From NCBI GenBank assembly GCA_904501755.1, contig CAJGBV010000002.1:66703-130702 (forward strand): 64,000 bases of DNA, in the 5' to 3' direction. Shown here piece by piece: positions 1 to 9,434 of the stretch. How positions within the stretch are numbered: the first letter of the stretch is position 1; each line of letters begins with the position of its first letter. The position numbers and the translations under genes are program-made. The stretch comes from Clostridiaceae bacterium. Its GTDB lineage: Bacteria > Bacillota > Clostridia > Oscillospirales > Acutalibacteraceae. Under the pieces are notes generated by a model, which saw nothing but the letters and a program-made list of their open reading frames with translations, did no database searches and was not told the origin of the DNA.

Positions 1-479
1 TTTAAATGAAAATTAAGTTTGTAAAAGTCCGAAAGACTGATGTTTTCAATGCTCATCAGAAATAAAACAGCACAGCTTATAATGATAATCACAGCACTGA
101 CTATCGAAATTTTATAAATTATCTTTATATCCTGTCGGCACAAAAACCAAAGAAGAAGTACGAAGAGAATGGCTGGATAAACCGAGCTTATTTCAGGTAA
201 TAGAACTCTGTCAGAAAAGGTTACAAAGTTTCTTACTGTCACTAAAGAGCTTAGTAAACAGTAAAGTGCGAAAAATATTCTGTCAAGCTTTGAAAATTTA
301 GCGTTAGAAAGCTTTTTGCTACCTAAACAAATATAGAAATATCCAAGTATTACCGAGAGAATAAAACCCAATATAACGCCTTGAGGATAATCTGAAAAAG
401 GAAGATTAATAACTGTATTTCCAATCAAAAAAACTATAGTAAGGGTTATAACGGGAATATTGTTTTTTTGTCTTTCCAT
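1..479 (-). CDS. GerAB-like spore germination permease, partial
   Basis: Third gene of a GerA-type germinant receptor operon; it starts at 479 and runs off the left edge, so only about 159 N-terminal residues are visible. The translation (MERQKNNIPVITL...) is very hydrophobic, with about five candidate membrane helices separated by short basic loops, as expected for the APC-superfamily GerAB/YndE subunit that recognises germinants in the spore inner membrane. Assignment rests on hydrophobicity plus position beside GerAA and GerAC genes; sequence identity by eye is weak. Its start overlaps the 3' end of the GerAC gene by 34 bases, implying translational coupling. Confidence 0.65.
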   Translation of the reverse strand, partial: MERQKNNIPVITLTIVFLIGNTVINLPFSDYPQGVILGFILSVILGYFYICLGSKKLSNAKFSKLDRIFFALYCLLSSLVTVRNFVTFSDRVLLPEISSVYPAILFVLLLWFLCRQDIKIIYKISIVSAVIIIISCAVLFLMSIENISLSDFYKLNFHL

Positions 480-1018
480 TTATAGCCTTCCTTTTCTTTT
501 GAAATTTTCACAAGTGTGATTTTACCGCTTGTGAAATATTCTTTTAGTACCTTAAACAGCGGACAATCGGTTTTTTGTAAATTGCAAAAATTAGACAGCT
601 CATAACCCCATAGTCCTGATTGTCGGCTATTTAGAATTTCGTTCTCGCTAAAAACTGTTGCGCAGGACAGTGGCAGAAGCTTGTCTGATACAAGCGCTAA
701 TAGTTCTTCTATATTTGATTTTGATATATCGCTTTTTATTATAAGGGCATAGCAGTGGGAATAAATCAATTTGTAGGCACTTTCTCTGTCTGCTGAATTG
801 ACTGCATCGGTTATGCTTTTTCCGCTATATTCAATAATTTCGCCTTTGTCAGCCAAGTCTTTACTTACGGTTTCTAATGTTAATATAATACCGTCATCAG
901 ATTTTTCGATGCTAATGGCACTAACTGTGAGGGTGATGTTTGCTTGACTCGCCGAACTCATTTTACAGCCTGAGAAAAACAGTGGAAGAATAAGAAAAAA
1001 TACAGAAAGCCGTCTCAT
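446..1018 (-). CDS. Ger(x)C-family spore germination lipoprotein, short form
   Basis: Predicted lipoprotein subunit of the GerA receptor in the spore inner membrane. The N-terminus MRRLSVFFLILPLFFSGC is a signal peptide with a lipobox (FSGC, lipid-modified Cys at residue 18). The following region resembles the N-terminal domain of GerAC proteins: a beta-rich stretch, then a KSITDAVNSADRESAYKL segment and an acidic helix. At 190 residues it is about half the usual 370-400, so the C-terminal domain seems absent; the reading frame is clean, and the next gene already begins before its stop. It overlaps the GerAA gene by 4 bases. The order A-C-B differs from the Bacillus A-B-C order. Confidence 0.7.
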   Translation of the reverse strand: MRRLSVFFLILPLFFSGCKMSSASQANITLTVSAISIEKSDDGIILTLETVSKDLADKGEIIEYSGKSITDAVNSADRESAYKLIYSHCYALIIKSDISKSNIEELLALVSDKLLPLSCATVFSENEILNSRQSGLWGYELSNFCNLQKTDCPLFKVLKEYFTSGKITLVKISKEKEGYKWKDKKTIFPL

Positions 1019-2487
1019 TTCTTTTCCTCCTGTCGTATTCGGTTTTTGCTAAGTGATATTGGTCGGGTATTCATTTTGTACCAAGGGGCACGAATAATAG
1101 TGTCTTTGAGTGATTGAAAACATATATCTTCAAGGGATGATGTGGCATTTATGCCAAAGGAATTTAACGAGAAAATATGGCATAGTATAAAGAAAACTCC
1201 CACAAAATAGCCAAACAGTCCGAACATACTCCCAAGAAGCGCGAGAAAAATTCTAAGGTATAAAACAGCACTTTTTAGCCTCATTACCATTAGTCCGCAA
1301 ATACCGCTTAAGGCAACGGCAATAAGAAGTGGTGCGCTGACAATTCCCGCCTCAACTGCTGATTGTCCGATAACAAGACCTCCGACGATGCTAAGTGCGT
1401 TTCCCATTCCTTGTGGCACCCTGAGTCCCGCTTCTCTGAGTATCTCAAAAATAAATATAAGAAGCAGACATTCGAAAAGCGGAGGAAAAGGAACTTTTTC
1501 CATAGAAGTGGCTATTGTTAGATAAAATGATGTGGGCACAAGCTGTTTGTGGTGTGTTATAAGAGCAAGAAAAAGTGAAGGTACGCTAATGCTTAAGAAA
1601 AAACAGACATATCTGAGCATTCGCCCCGAAAAAGCAAAGATGTAATTTAGATAGTAGTCGTCATCACTCTGAAAATTTTCGCTGAACAGATAGGGGAGTG
1701 TCAGAACTACAGGGCTTCCGTCAACAAGGACTGCAATTCTTCCTTCAAGCAGACGTGATGCAACAATATCAGGCTTTTCAGTACTTCCTGCAGTTTTAAA
1801 AAGGGAGAATTTATTTCTGTTCGTCAGCTCATTAATATAATTAGAGTCAAGGATAGAATCAATGTCAATTTTCTTTATCCTTTCCCTTAAAATATTAAGT
1901 GCCTTTCTGTTTACAAGGCTGTCAAGATAGGTTATAAAAATTCTTGTATCACTACGTCTGCCGATATTCAAATTTTCAACACACAAATCTGGTGTCGGTA
2001 ACTTTCTTCTTATCATCGCCATATTTAGCATTACCGATTCATCAAAAGCTTCTCTTGGACCCGATAATACCCTTTCATCACTTGACTCGGTGATGCCTCT
2101 TGTCCTCCAGCCCTTTGTATTTATGGTAATGGCTGTGCTGCTGCCGTCTATTAACAGAAGTGTATCTCCATATAGTAAAGCTCTGAGCATTTCACCGATA
2201 TATTCCTGTTTACTACTTTCGGCAGCAAAGAGAATTCTGTTTAGTATACATGACACAATATCGGTATCTATTTCTCTGTCAAAGCAGAGCAGAGGCTCAA
2301 GGACGTTTTCATTTAATATTACATTATTTACCATTCCATCCAAGAAAAACAGGGTACACTGTGTGTTTTTGATGTAAAACTGCCTTACACGAAGAATTGC
2401 ATCATTTTTAAGTATGCTTTTTATAAGAGCGGTGTTTTTAAGAATATTTTCACTCAGCCTTTTATCCATATAATCTCGTATGTCCAT
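1015..2487 (-). CDS. GerAA-family spore germination protein
   Basis: First gene of the germination operon, 490 residues, normal for the family. The N-terminal half is hydrophilic (the GerAA cytosolic domain, with the typical segments 'LLYGDTLLLIDGS' and 'ILEGRIAVLVDGSP'-like 'LLEGRIAVLVDGSPVVLTLP'). The C-terminal part from about residue 290 has several membrane helices, including the conserved 'LREAGLRVPQGMGNALSIVG' stretch. GerAA proteins form the oligomeric ion-conducting part of germinant receptors in the spore inner membrane. A candidate sigma-G promoter lies immediately upstream (2502-2530), fitting forespore expression. Confidence 0.93.
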   Translation of the reverse strand: MDIRDYMDKRLSENILKNTALIKSILKNDAILRVRQFYIKNTQCTLFFLDGMVNNVILNENVLEPLLCFDREIDTDIVSCILNRILFAAESSKQEYIGEMLRALLYGDTLLLIDGSSTAITINTKGWRTRGITESSDERVLSGPREAFDESVMLNMAMIRRKLPTPDLCVENLNIGRRSDTRIFITYLDSLVNRKALNILRERIKKIDIDSILDSNYINELTNRNKFSLFKTAGSTEKPDIVASRLLEGRIAVLVDGSPVVLTLPYLFSENFQSDDDYYLNYIFAFSGRMLRYVCFFLSISVPSLFLALITHHKQLVPTSFYLTIATSMEKVPFPPLFECLLLIFIFEILREAGLRVPQGMGNALSIVGGLVIGQSAVEAGIVSAPLLIAVALSGICGLMVMRLKSAVLYLRIFLALLGSMFGLFGYFVGVFFILCHIFSLNSFGINATSSLEDICFQSLKDTIIRAPWYKMNTRPISLSKNRIRQEEKK

Positions 2488-2501
2488 TTTATCACCGATT
2501 A

Positions 2502-2530
2502 TAGTATGTGCTTAAAAATAGTAAATATTT
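2502..2530 (-). promoter_or_regulatory. Candidate sigma-G (forespore) promoter of the ger operon
   Basis: Read on the minus strand, CATACTA (2502-2508) matches the sigma-G -10 consensus CATAMTA exactly. AAATA (2526-2530) matches the HATR part of the -35 GHATR, with a 17-base spacer. It lies 15 bases upstream of the GerAA start codon. Motif knowledge comes from Bacillus; use here is inferred. Confidence 0.5.
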
Positions 2531-2581
2531 TGTGCAGACATTCATTAATCAACTTAATTTAAACATTTCTCAGGTTTATTA

Positions 2582-2610
2582 TTGCAAAAAAAATATCTAT
2601 ATGTTAAAAT
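2582..2610 (+). promoter_or_regulatory. Sigma-A-type promoter of recJ
   Basis: TTGCAA (2582-2587), a 17-base spacer, and TAAAAT (2605-2610), about 55 bases before the recJ start. The -35 variant TTGCAA recurs in this window (see the rpmE and maf/dehydrogenase promoters). Confidence 0.55.
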
Positions 2611-2664
2611 AATATAATAATTACATTGGGTTAATATATAGATTTTGAGGAGGTGGCAATAATA

Positions 2665-4671
2665 GTGAAAAAGTGGGAAGTAGCTCAGATAGATAAAGAA
2701 CTTGCAAAAAATCTTGCTCTTGAATGTGATATTGACCCTTTTGTTGCCCTTATTGCTGCATCCAGAGGTTATACCGAACCTGCTTTGCTTGAAGAGTTTT
2801 TGTCTGATGAACTTGTTTTTTCAGACCCCTATGAGCTTACCGATATGGTAAAAGCCGCTGACTGTATTAATGATGCTATACAGCAGGGTACTATAATTGC
2901 AGTATATGGAGATTATGACTGTGATGGTGTCACAGCAACTGCACTTTTATATTCATATCTTGCTTCTCGCGGTGCTCAGGTTGTTTATCATATACCAAAC
3001 CGTTTTACCGAGGGCTATGGTATGAACATACCTGCTATTGATAAACTGAATGAGCAGGGTGTAGGTCTTATTATAACAGTTGATAACGGTATTTCCTGTA
3101 AAGCAGAAATAGAATATGCTTATTCTCTCGGCATTAAAGTTGTAGTCACTGACCACCACTTACCGCCTTGTGACATTCCGGTATGTGAGGCAGTGGTTGA
3201 CCCTCATCGCACTGATGATATGAGTGATTTTAAAGATATATGCGGTGTTGGTGTTGCTTTTAAGCTTGTATGTGCACTTGAGGATGTTTCGCCCGAAGAG
3301 TTTATAGATGTGTATGGTGACTTTGTTGCTCTTGGTACTATTGCTGATGTTATGCCGCTTATTAATGAAAACCGTTCATTTGTAAAGGCTGGTTTTAAAC
3401 TTATAAAAAATAGTAATAAAGAGGGTATCAAAGCTCTTCTTAAGGTATCGGGACTTGATAACGAGGCTTTTTCTGTCAGCAGAATTTCTTTTGGGCTTGT
3501 TCCTAGAATTAATGCTGCAGGCAGAATGGGAAGTGCCGACAGAGCGTTTTCATTGCTGATTTCTTCAGACAAAGATGAAGCTTTAGCCTTAGCAGAAGAA
3601 ATTAATAGCGAAAATGCAACACGGCAGGAAATTGAGAAGAACATTTTTGAAGAGGCTGACAATATCATTTTCGCTCAGGGTCTTTACAGAGACAGAATAA
3701 TTGTTGTTGCGGGTGAAGGTTGGCATCACGGAATTGTTGGTATTGTAGCTTCGAGAATTTGTGAACGTTATTCAAAACCTGCTATTGTTTTAAGTATCGA
3801 AGATGATTTAGCTCACGGCTCAGGAAGAAGTATCGAAGGATTTTCTCTCTATGATGCTATAAACTCAGCCTCAGATACTGTTGAAAAATTCGGAGGTCAC
3901 GAACAGGCGGCGGGTGTCACTTTAAAGAAATCGTCTATTTCTGATTTCAGAAAAGCTGTTAATACTTTTGCTCTGTCACAGAAACCTGTTGTACCGGTTT
4001 TGAACTTGGATTGTAAGCTTAATCCTGCGGCACTAAGTATCGACCTTGTTTATGCTCTTGAGCTTCTTCAGCCATTTGGACTTGGAAATGGTGTTCCCAT
4101 TTTTGGTATTTATGGTGCGGAAATTGATAAAATAACTGCTGTAGGTAATGGCAGACATCTTAAAATATCTTTTGTAAAGGGTCCTGTTGCTTTTCAGGCA
4201 ATGTTGTTTTCCTGTGATATGGACAGCTTCCTCTTCGAAAAAGGCGAAATAGTTGACCTTGCTGTAGGTCTTGAAATCAATCACTATAACGGTAAAGAGT
4301 TTTTGTCCATTCATATTAAGGATTACAGATATGCAAGTATTGATGACACAAATATTGCTTATGAGTTGGCGGCTTATGATGATTTTACAAATCTTGTTCC
4401 ACGGGATTATAGTGAGTTTGTACCGACCAGAGAACAATGCGGTGCGGTTTATAAAAATATTCTTAAAAAACAATGCTTATACGAGAGTGTTGTTCAGAAA
4501 TTTAACAATAGTATAGGTCTTGCCAAGACAAAACTGATTATTGATATTCTTATTGAGCTTGAGCTTGTCAGCAGTGCTGTTACAGACGGCAACAAGAAGC
4601 TTAGCGTAATAAATATCGGTAATAAAGTTAATCTTGAAAATTCCGCTATTCTTAAAAGATTAAGGGGGTGA
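2665..4671 (+). CDS. recJ: Single-stranded-DNA-specific exonuclease RecJ
   Basis: 5'-3' exonuclease acting on single-stranded DNA in recombination and repair. DHH-family metal motifs are visible: 'YGDYDCDGVTA' (motif I) and 'VTDHHLPP' (DHH motif). The DHHA1 domain follows, with 'GEGWHHGIVG' and 'GGHEQAAG', then an OB-like domain and a C-terminal helical extension typical of Firmicutes. An in-frame GTG at 2653 overlaps the Shine-Dalgarno GAGGAGG (2647-2653), so I place the start at GTG 2665, 11 bases after it, giving 668 residues. The relA gene starts 5 bases after its stop, so the two are co-transcribed. Confidence 0.95.
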   Translation: MKKWEVAQIDKELAKNLALECDIDPFVALIAASRGYTEPALLEEFLSDELVFSDPYELTDMVKAADCINDAIQQGTIIAVYGDYDCDGVTATALLYSYLASRGAQVVYHIPNRFTEGYGMNIPAIDKLNEQGVGLIITVDNGISCKAEIEYAYSLGIKVVVTDHHLPPCDIPVCEAVVDPHRTDDMSDFKDICGVGVAFKLVCALEDVSPEEFIDVYGDFVALGTIADVMPLINENRSFVKAGFKLIKNSNKEGIKALLKVSGLDNEAFSVSRISFGLVPRINAAGRMGSADRAFSLLISSDKDEALALAEEINSENATRQEIEKNIFEEADNIIFAQGLYRDRIIVVAGEGWHHGIVGIVASRICERYSKPAIVLSIEDDLAHGSGRSIEGFSLYDAINSASDTVEKFGGHEQAAGVTLKKSSISDFRKAVNTFALSQKPVVPVLNLDCKLNPAALSIDLVYALELLQPFGLGNGVPIFGIYGAEIDKITAVGNGRHLKISFVKGPVAFQAMLFSCDMDSFLFEKGEIVDLAVGLEINHYNGKEFLSIHIKDYRYASIDDTNIAYELAAYDDFTNLVPRDYSEFVPTREQCGAVYKNILKKQCLYESVVQKFNNSIGLAKTKLIIDILIELELVSSAVTDGNKKLSVINIGNKVNLENSAILKRLRG

Positions 4672-4676
4672 GTTAA

Positions 4677-6872
4677 GTGGATAGCATACATGAAAGCGCT
4701 TATGAGAAGTTCTACGATTTTCTATCAAAGCAAAATATTGAATTTGATTATGATAAAATCAGAAAGGCATTTGAATTTTGTGTAAAGGTGCACGACGGAC
4801 AGCTTCGACAGTCAAAGGAGGAATATTATATCCATCCCGTAAGTGTTGCAAAGATTGTCGCTCAGTTGGGGCTTGATAGCGAAGCAGTTTGTGCGGCATT
4901 GCTTCATGATGCGGTGGAGGACACAGATACCTCCCTTGAAGATGTATCAAAAATGTTCGGCAGTGAAGTGGCTTTACTTGTAGACGGTGTTACAAAAATC
5001 GGTAGACTTTCCTTTATTTCAAAAGAAGAACAACAGGCTGAAACTATCCGAAAAATGCTTATAGCTATGGGTAAGGATATCAGGGTTATCCTTATTAAGC
5101 TTGCTGACAGGCTTCATAATATGCGTACAATAGATTATATGACTCAGCAAAAGCAAAGGGATAAGGCACTTGAAACTCTTGAAGTGTATGCACCAATCGC
5201 TCACCGTCTTGGTATTCGTCCTATTAAAGAGGAACTTGAGGATATTTCACTTGCTCATCTTGACCCTATTGCATATAAGGAAATAGAAGGTTTGCTTAAG
5301 GGCAATAATCAGTATAGCTCTCAAATGTTAGAATCTGTAAAGGAAAAAATTGACGAGCGACTTAAGGATGAAATGCCGGAAGTTAAAACCGAATTCCAGA
5401 GTCGTGTAAAATCTATAAACGGTATATACAGAAAAATGTTTGTTCAGGGCAAAAGCTTTGAGGAAATTTACGATATTTACGCTGTAAGAATTATCACCGA
5501 TACTGTTGCTAACTGTTATAACATTCTCGGTATAATGCACGACCTTTTTCGTCCTATACCAAACAGATTTAAGGACTATATTTCTACCCCTAAGCCGAAC
5601 AGATACCAGTCGCTTCATACTACTGTAATAGGCAGAGAGGGTGTGCCTTTTGAAATTCAGATACGAACCTTTGAAATGCACGAGACTGCCGAATACGGAA
5701 TTGCGGCTCACTGGAAATATAAAGCGGGAATTCACGGCAGTGATGCGGGTATGGAAAGTCAACTTGCCTGGATTCGTCAGATTCTTGAATCTCAAAACGA
5801 CAGCGGTGACGCTTCTGAAATTATCAGAAGCATAAAGGTTGATTTGGCTCAGGATGATGTTTTTGCGGTAACTCCGAAAGGTGACGTTATTAATCTTCCT
5901 GCAGGTGCTACGATTGTTGACTTTGCCTTTGCTATTCACTCTGCCGTTGGTATAAAAATGGTGGGCGCAAAGGTTGACGGACGAATTGTGCCTATCAACC
6001 ATATCATCAAAACAGGTGAAATTATAGAAATTCTTACCACCAATCAGGCGGGACACGGCCCCAGCAGAGATTGGATTAATATTGCCGTTACTAATCAAGC
6101 TAAATCAAAAATCAGAAGCTGGTTTAAGAAAGAAAAACGAGCTGAGAATATTGAAAACGGAAAAAATGAGCTTGAAAAGGAATTCAAGAGAAACGGTATT
6201 GCCTTTGATGAAGAAAAACAAATGGAAGATTTTCTTTTGGATATTGCAAGGCGTCAACATTTAGATAGCATTGAAGAACTGTATGCGGCTATTGGATACG
6301 GCGGTGTTATTCTCGCAAGAATATTGCCGAATATAAAAGAAAACTTTAATCGCATATTAAAGCAGAATAAAATTACAGTTGTACCTGAGATTGTTCCTCA
6401 TAGAACTTCAAAATCTTCTGACGGTGTTATTGTTGAGGGTATTGATAACTGTCTTATTAAATTTTCAAAGTGTTGTGCACCGCTTCCGGGTGATGACATT
6501 ATCGGGTTTATCACAAGAGGTCATGGTGTTTCTATTCATAAACGGGACTGTATTAATGTGCCTGATGATATAGAGGCATCAAATGAACCTGACCGTTGGA
6601 TAACTGCATATTGGGCTGACAATCGTCCGTCATCTTTCCTTGCTTCTATCCAAATAACTGCTATAGACCGCCAAGGTCTTATTCTTGACATTTCACAAGC
6701 ACTTGTGAATATGCGAGTGGCTCTTCACAGTATTAATGCTCGTCCGACTAAAAACGGAAACAGTGCAACATTGATTACTGTCAGCACTGAGGGTGTGGAG
6801 CATCTCAGAAACATTATTACACGTCTTGAGAAAATTCAAGGTGTATTCCATGTAGAAAGGTTAAATCAATAA
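4677..6872 (+). CDS. relA: Bifunctional (p)ppGpp synthetase/hydrolase RelA/SpoT (Rel)
   Basis: Makes and degrades the alarmone (p)ppGpp in the stringent response. Domains in order: an HD hydrolase domain with intact 'LLHDAVEDT' near residue 75, a synthetase domain with 'NRYQSLHTTVIG' and 'EIQIRT', a TGS domain ('VFAVTPKGDVINLPAG'), a conserved Cys/zinc region ('KCCAPLPGD') and a C-terminal ACT domain. The length of 731 is standard, and both catalytic halves look intact, so it should be bifunctional. The start is GTG 4677, 9 bases after AGGGGG. Its stop overlaps the dtd start by one base. Confidence 0.96.
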   Translation: MDSIHESAYEKFYDFLSKQNIEFDYDKIRKAFEFCVKVHDGQLRQSKEEYYIHPVSVAKIVAQLGLDSEAVCAALLHDAVEDTDTSLEDVSKMFGSEVALLVDGVTKIGRLSFISKEEQQAETIRKMLIAMGKDIRVILIKLADRLHNMRTIDYMTQQKQRDKALETLEVYAPIAHRLGIRPIKEELEDISLAHLDPIAYKEIEGLLKGNNQYSSQMLESVKEKIDERLKDEMPEVKTEFQSRVKSINGIYRKMFVQGKSFEEIYDIYAVRIITDTVANCYNILGIMHDLFRPIPNRFKDYISTPKPNRYQSLHTTVIGREGVPFEIQIRTFEMHETAEYGIAAHWKYKAGIHGSDAGMESQLAWIRQILESQNDSGDASEIIRSIKVDLAQDDVFAVTPKGDVINLPAGATIVDFAFAIHSAVGIKMVGAKVDGRIVPINHIIKTGEIIEILTTNQAGHGPSRDWINIAVTNQAKSKIRSWFKKEKRAENIENGKNELEKEFKRNGIAFDEEKQMEDFLLDIARRQHLDSIEELYAAIGYGGVILARILPNIKENFNRILKQNKITVVPEIVPHRTSKSSDGVIVEGIDNCLIKFSKCCAPLPGDDIIGFITRGHGVSIHKRDCINVPDDIEASNEPDRWITAYWADNRPSSFLASIQITAIDRQGLILDISQALVNMRVALHSINARPTKNGNSATLITVSTEGVEHLRNIITRLEKIQGVFHVERLNQ

Positions 6873-7327
6873 TGAAGGCTGTTATACAAAGAGTCGCCAA
6901 TGCACTTGTTTCGGTTGACTCTCAAATTATCGGTAAAATTGATAAAGGGTTTTTAATTTTACTTGGTGTGTATGAAAGTGATACAGAAGAGGATACCGAA
7001 ATTCTTGCCCGTAAGGTTGCTTCCTTAAGAGTATTTTGTGACGATAATGATAAAATGAATCTTTCACTTTGTGATGTTGACGGCGACGCTCTTGTAATAT
7101 CAAATTTTACCCTTTGTGCTGATACTAAAAAAGGCAATCGTCCGTCTTTTAGTCTTGCTAAAAATCCTGAGGAAGCCAAAGCACATTATGAAAGCTTTTG
7201 TCGGCTGCTTAAAGAAAATGGTGTTAAGAAAGTTGAAAAGGGAAGCTTTGGAGCAGATATGCAGGTGAGCATTTTAAACGACGGCCCTGTGACTATTGTG
7301 CTGGATACTGAAATCTGGAGAAAATAA
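6872..7327 (+). CDS. dtd: D-aminoacyl-tRNA deacylase
   Basis: Hydrolyses D-amino acids (and Gly from tRNA-Ala) off mischarged tRNA. The 151-residue length and both active-site motifs fit: a 'SNFTLCAD' form of the SQxTL motif and 'NDGPVTI' as the NxGPxT cross-subunit motif near the C-terminus. Placement right after rel is conserved in many Firmicutes. The ATG overlaps the rel stop codon (TAATG), so translation is coupled. Confidence 0.95.
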   Translation: MKAVIQRVANALVSVDSQIIGKIDKGFLILLGVYESDTEEDTEILARKVASLRVFCDDNDKMNLSLCDVDGDALVISNFTLCADTKKGNRPSFSLAKNPEEAKAHYESFCRLLKENGVKKVEKGSFGADMQVSILNDGPVTIVLDTEIWRK

Positions 7328-7328
7328 A

Positions 7329-7952
7329 ATGAAACTTACTACTGTTTATGGCGAGGAAATGGATGTAAATACATATCTTATTTCTTCTGAAAATACTGCG
7401 ATTATCATTGACCCCGGTGTGTGTAATGACGGGATAAAAGCCTTTATAAATGAAAACAAGTCAAAGGCTTTTTATATTCTTCTTACTCATAACCATTTTG
7501 ACCATATTTTAGGTGCTGATCAAACAAGAACTTTGTGTGGCGGTAAGATTTATATAAGTCAGCAGGACTTTTGCGGTCTTATTGATGCTGAAATCAATCT
7601 TTCTCTGAGGTTTTGTCTTCCTTTCACTCCATTTGAAGCTGATGAAACCTTTGATGACGGTGATGAACTTATTCTCGGCGATGTAAAGGTTAAGGTTATG
7701 ATAACCCCGGGTCATAGTAAGGGGAGTGCTTGTTTTATAATCGGTGATTGGATGTTCACCGGAGATACACTTTTTAGACTTAGTGTTGGAAGAACCGATT
7801 TTTTGAACGGTGACAGAAATGAGCAGATTGATTCCCTTAAAAGACTTTGTAAAATACAGGCTGATTATGATATATTTGCAGGTCACGGTCCTGCTTCAAG
7901 ACTGTCTTTTGAGAAGCAGAACAATCCTTATATAAAGGAAATTTTAATATGA
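7329..7952 (+). CDS. MBL-fold metallohydrolase (YcbL/glyoxalase II-like)
   Basis: Small metallo-beta-lactamase-fold hydrolase of 207 residues. The metal ligands are clear: 'THNHFDH' (HxHxDH), 'PGHSKGS', 'FTGDTLF' and 'FAGHGP'. This matches the YcbL/glyoxalase II-like subgroup; the substrate is unknown, with thioesters such as S-lactoylglutathione known only for relatives. The start is ATG 7329, two bases after the dtd stop; a longer in-frame GTG start inside dtd is unlikely. The gene overlaps hemZ by 4 bases. Confidence 0.88.
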   Translation: MKLTTVYGEEMDVNTYLISSENTAIIIDPGVCNDGIKAFINENKSKAFYILLTHNHFDHILGADQTRTLCGGKIYISQQDFCGLIDAEINLSLRFCLPFTPFEADETFDDGDELILGDVKVKVMITPGHSKGSACFIIGDWMFTGDTLFRLSVGRTDFLNGDRNEQIDSLKRLCKIQADYDIFAGHGPASRLSFEKQNNPYIKEILI

Positions 7953-9406
7953 AGCTTTGTTGTATAGGTCACACCTTTTATTATGAAACCGAAAAGCTTT
8001 GCCGTTTATTTTTACCCTTTGAAAAAATAGAAATTGTAGAAGAGTTTGTTGATGACGACTTCTTGGCTATTACCAAAAAAGAAGATACCTGTATTTATTC
8101 ATCTCTGAAAATAGGTGATTCCTTTTGTGAATGTACCGGTAATTTACCCTCTGATTATAACGATAGGGATGCAGAACGAGAAATTGCAGGTATTCTTTAT
8201 AAATGCTTTACAAAGCTTACGGGTTATGAGGCAAAATGGGGTATTGTTACCGGTATTCGCCCTGCCCGTCTGTATTCTTCTGTTATAAAAGAACTTGGCA
8301 GTGAAGAAAAAGCAAAAGAGTTTTTCAGGGAAAAATTCTTTGTTAACGACGAAAAGATTTCTTTGTGCAGAGAAACCTTTAAGGCAGAGGAGGATATTAT
8401 TGCTATGTCCTCCAAAAACTCTTTTAGTCTTTATGTTTCAATACCTTTTTGTCCAACAAGATGTTCGTATTGTTCCTTTGTTTCACACGCTGTTGAAAAG
8501 GCCGAAAAGCTTATACCAAAGTATGTTGAATATCTTTGCAAGGAAATTATTTATACTGCAGAAATTGCTAAAGAACTGAACTTACGCCTTGAAACTGTAT
8601 ATATCGGCGGAGGTACACCAACTACTTTGTCTGCACAACAGCTTGAAAGGGTTATCGGTCTTATACGTTCAAGCTTTGATTTGACGTATTTAAGAGAGTT
8701 TACTGTTGAGGCGGGCAGACCTGATACTATTACCGAAGAAAAACTATCAGTGCTTAAAAATTTAATGGTTGACAGAATAAGCATTAATCCGCAGACAATG
8801 AATGATGATGTACTTTCTGTTATCGGCAGAGCCCATACAACTCAGCAGACTGTTGATGCTTTTCTTCTTGCAAGAAAAATAGGCTTTGATAACATTAATA
8901 TGGATGTTATTGCAGGACTTCCCGGTGACAATGTAGATAGCTTTAAAGATAGTTTAATGCAGATAGGTCAGCTTAAACCTGAAAGCGTTACAGTTCATTC
9001 ACTGTCTATGAAACGTTCATCGCGAATGAATGTTAACGGTGATTTTCCTGAAATAGAAATCGGAAAAATGGCTGACGAAATGGTTATGTTTGCAAGAAGC
9101 TTTTTAACAAATAAGGGTATTATTCCGTATTATATGTACAGACAGAGCAAAACCGTGGGTAATCTTGAAAACGTGGGCTATTCGGTAAAAGGTAAGGAAT
9201 GTCTGTATAATGTATTTATAATGGATGAAACCCACACAATTTTAGGCTGCGGAGCTTCGGCTGTAACGAAAATGCGGCAGCCAAGTGGTGACTATATTGA
9301 GCGTGTGTTTAATTTTAAATATCCGTATGAATATATGGACCGATTTGATATAATTTTAGAACGAAAAAATGCTATAAAGGAATTTTATAAAAAATATCCT
9401 ATTTAA
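7949..9406 (+). CDS. hemZ: Coproporphyrinogen dehydrogenase HemZ (radical SAM)
   Basis: HemZ-type relative of oxygen-independent coproporphyrinogen III oxidase, 485 residues. It has an N-terminal extension of about 150 residues and then the radical SAM core, with 'PFCPTRCSYCSF' giving Cys168, Cys172 and Cys175 for the [4Fe-4S] cluster. 'YIGGGTPTTLS' and 'INPQTMND' are typical of the HemN/HemZ family. Whether it acts in haem synthesis is uncertain, since no other haem genes are in the window. The MBL-hydrolase/hemZ pairing is common in Clostridia. Confidence 0.9.
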   Translation: MKLCCIGHTFYYETEKLCRLFLPFEKIEIVEEFVDDDFLAITKKEDTCIYSSLKIGDSFCECTGNLPSDYNDRDAEREIAGILYKCFTKLTGYEAKWGIVTGIRPARLYSSVIKELGSEEKAKEFFREKFFVNDEKISLCRETFKAEEDIIAMSSKNSFSLYVSIPFCPTRCSYCSFVSHAVEKAEKLIPKYVEYLCKEIIYTAEIAKELNLRLETVYIGGGTPTTLSAQQLERVIGLIRSSFDLTYLREFTVEAGRPDTITEEKLSVLKNLMVDRISINPQTMNDDVLSVIGRAHTTQQTVDAFLLARKIGFDNINMDVIAGLPGDNVDSFKDSLMQIGQLKPESVTVHSLSMKRSSRMNVNGDFPEIEIGKMADEMVMFARSFLTNKGIIPYYMYRQSKTVGNLENVGYSVKGKECLYNVFIMDETHTILGCGASAVTKMRQPSGDYIERVFNFKYPYEYMDRFDIILERKNAIKEFYKKYPI

Positions 9407-9434
9407 AAATATTAATTGATTTGTGAGGTCTATT

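Noticed and set aside
5328..6098. A 256-codon reading frame antisense to relA.
   Set aside because: The Rel protein is intact in this region with all motifs; the antisense frame is of low complexity and unsupported.
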